This document shows positions 19,971 through 20,055 of a DNA stretch of 20,055 bases, piece after piece. Numbering within the stretch: position 1 is the first letter of the stretch; each line of letters begins with the position of its first letter. Below the pieces are notes generated by a model. The model was given only the letters and a program-made list of their open reading frames with translations. It was not told the origin of the DNA and made no database searches. Made by a program: the position numbers and the translations under genes. Origin of the DNA: Melampsora larici-populina 98AG31 (lineage: Eukaryota > Basidiomycota > Pucciniomycetes > Pucciniales > Melampsoraceae). The stretch lies in the NCBI RefSeq assembly GCF_000204055.1, contig NW_006768776.1, positions 1 through 20,055 of the forward strand, written 5' to 3'.

Positions 19971-20055
19971 TACAATACAATACAATACAATACAATACAA
20001 TACAATACAATACAATACAATACAATACAATACAATACAATACAATACAATACAA
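19971..20055. repeat. Pentanucleotide microsatellite (TACAA)17, continuing past the window
   Basis: Seventeen perfect TACAA units fill 85 bases up to the window end with no interruption, so the true length is unknown. The purity suggests it is young and length-variable. Confidence 0.97.

Noticed and set aside
1..20055. CRISPR arrays, bacterial operons, prophage or integron features
   Set aside because: Genes contain spliceosomal introns throughout and no regular repeat-spacer arrays exist; the DNA is nuclear eukaryotic.
1..20055. tRNA or rRNA genes
   Set aside because: Several GTTCGA-like strings were inspected, but none sits in a cloverleaf-compatible context.

Overview
This is eukaryotic DNA, most likely from a rust fungus (Pucciniales) or another AT-rich, repeat-rich basidiomycete. 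Coding exons are split by many short introns of about 60-90 nt with GT-AG ends, often with CTAAC/CTGAC-like branch sites. Two PIF/Harbinger-type transposase genes are present and much of the right half is repeat-derived. The rust assignment is an inference from intron style and repeat content; nothing in the window names a species.

Layout. (1) 1-2950: most of a PIF/Harbinger DNA transposon. The C-terminal part of its Myb/SANT-like accessory protein lies on + and enters from the left edge. Convergent to it is an apparently intact four-exon DDE transposase of 469 residues on -. (2) 3206-4987: a nine-exon + strand gene for a SAC3/GANP-PCI protein of the THP3/LENG8 family. The transposon end lies directly in its upstream region. 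(3) 4988-6535: a long interval with no gene I can identify. (4) 6536-9314 on -: a 12-exon flavin-dependent monooxygenase gene. Every exon phase closes to a 514-residue frame, but codon 278 is TGA, so it is either a very young pseudogene or carries a sequence error.

(5) 9315-10860: upstream and intergenic DNA with two short tandem repeats. (6) About 11000-16450: an island of decayed mobile elements. It holds a foldback-like element with arms of about 120-138 bp (11020-11664), a second and broken Harbinger-like transposase (13336-14256), a cluster of perfect small hairpins (14346-14771), and a CCGAG/CCGAC-rich repeat with a 35-bp inverted repeat (15601-16038). (7) 16731-17612: a broken relic of the MYG1 (DHH-family) gene with three in-frame stops, ending at an AGT/ACT-rich simple repeat. 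(8) 18058-18150: a nearly perfect 38-bp-stem hairpin. (9) 18700-19600: weak evidence for an unidentified spliced gene on -. (10) 19971-20055: 17 perfect TACAA units running off the right edge.

The window reads as two single-copy housekeeping-type genes (THP3-like and the monooxygenase) set in transposon-derived DNA. I see no operon-like system. The two most useful observations are the single nonsense codon in the otherwise intact monooxygenase and the long-stem hairpins in the accessory half.
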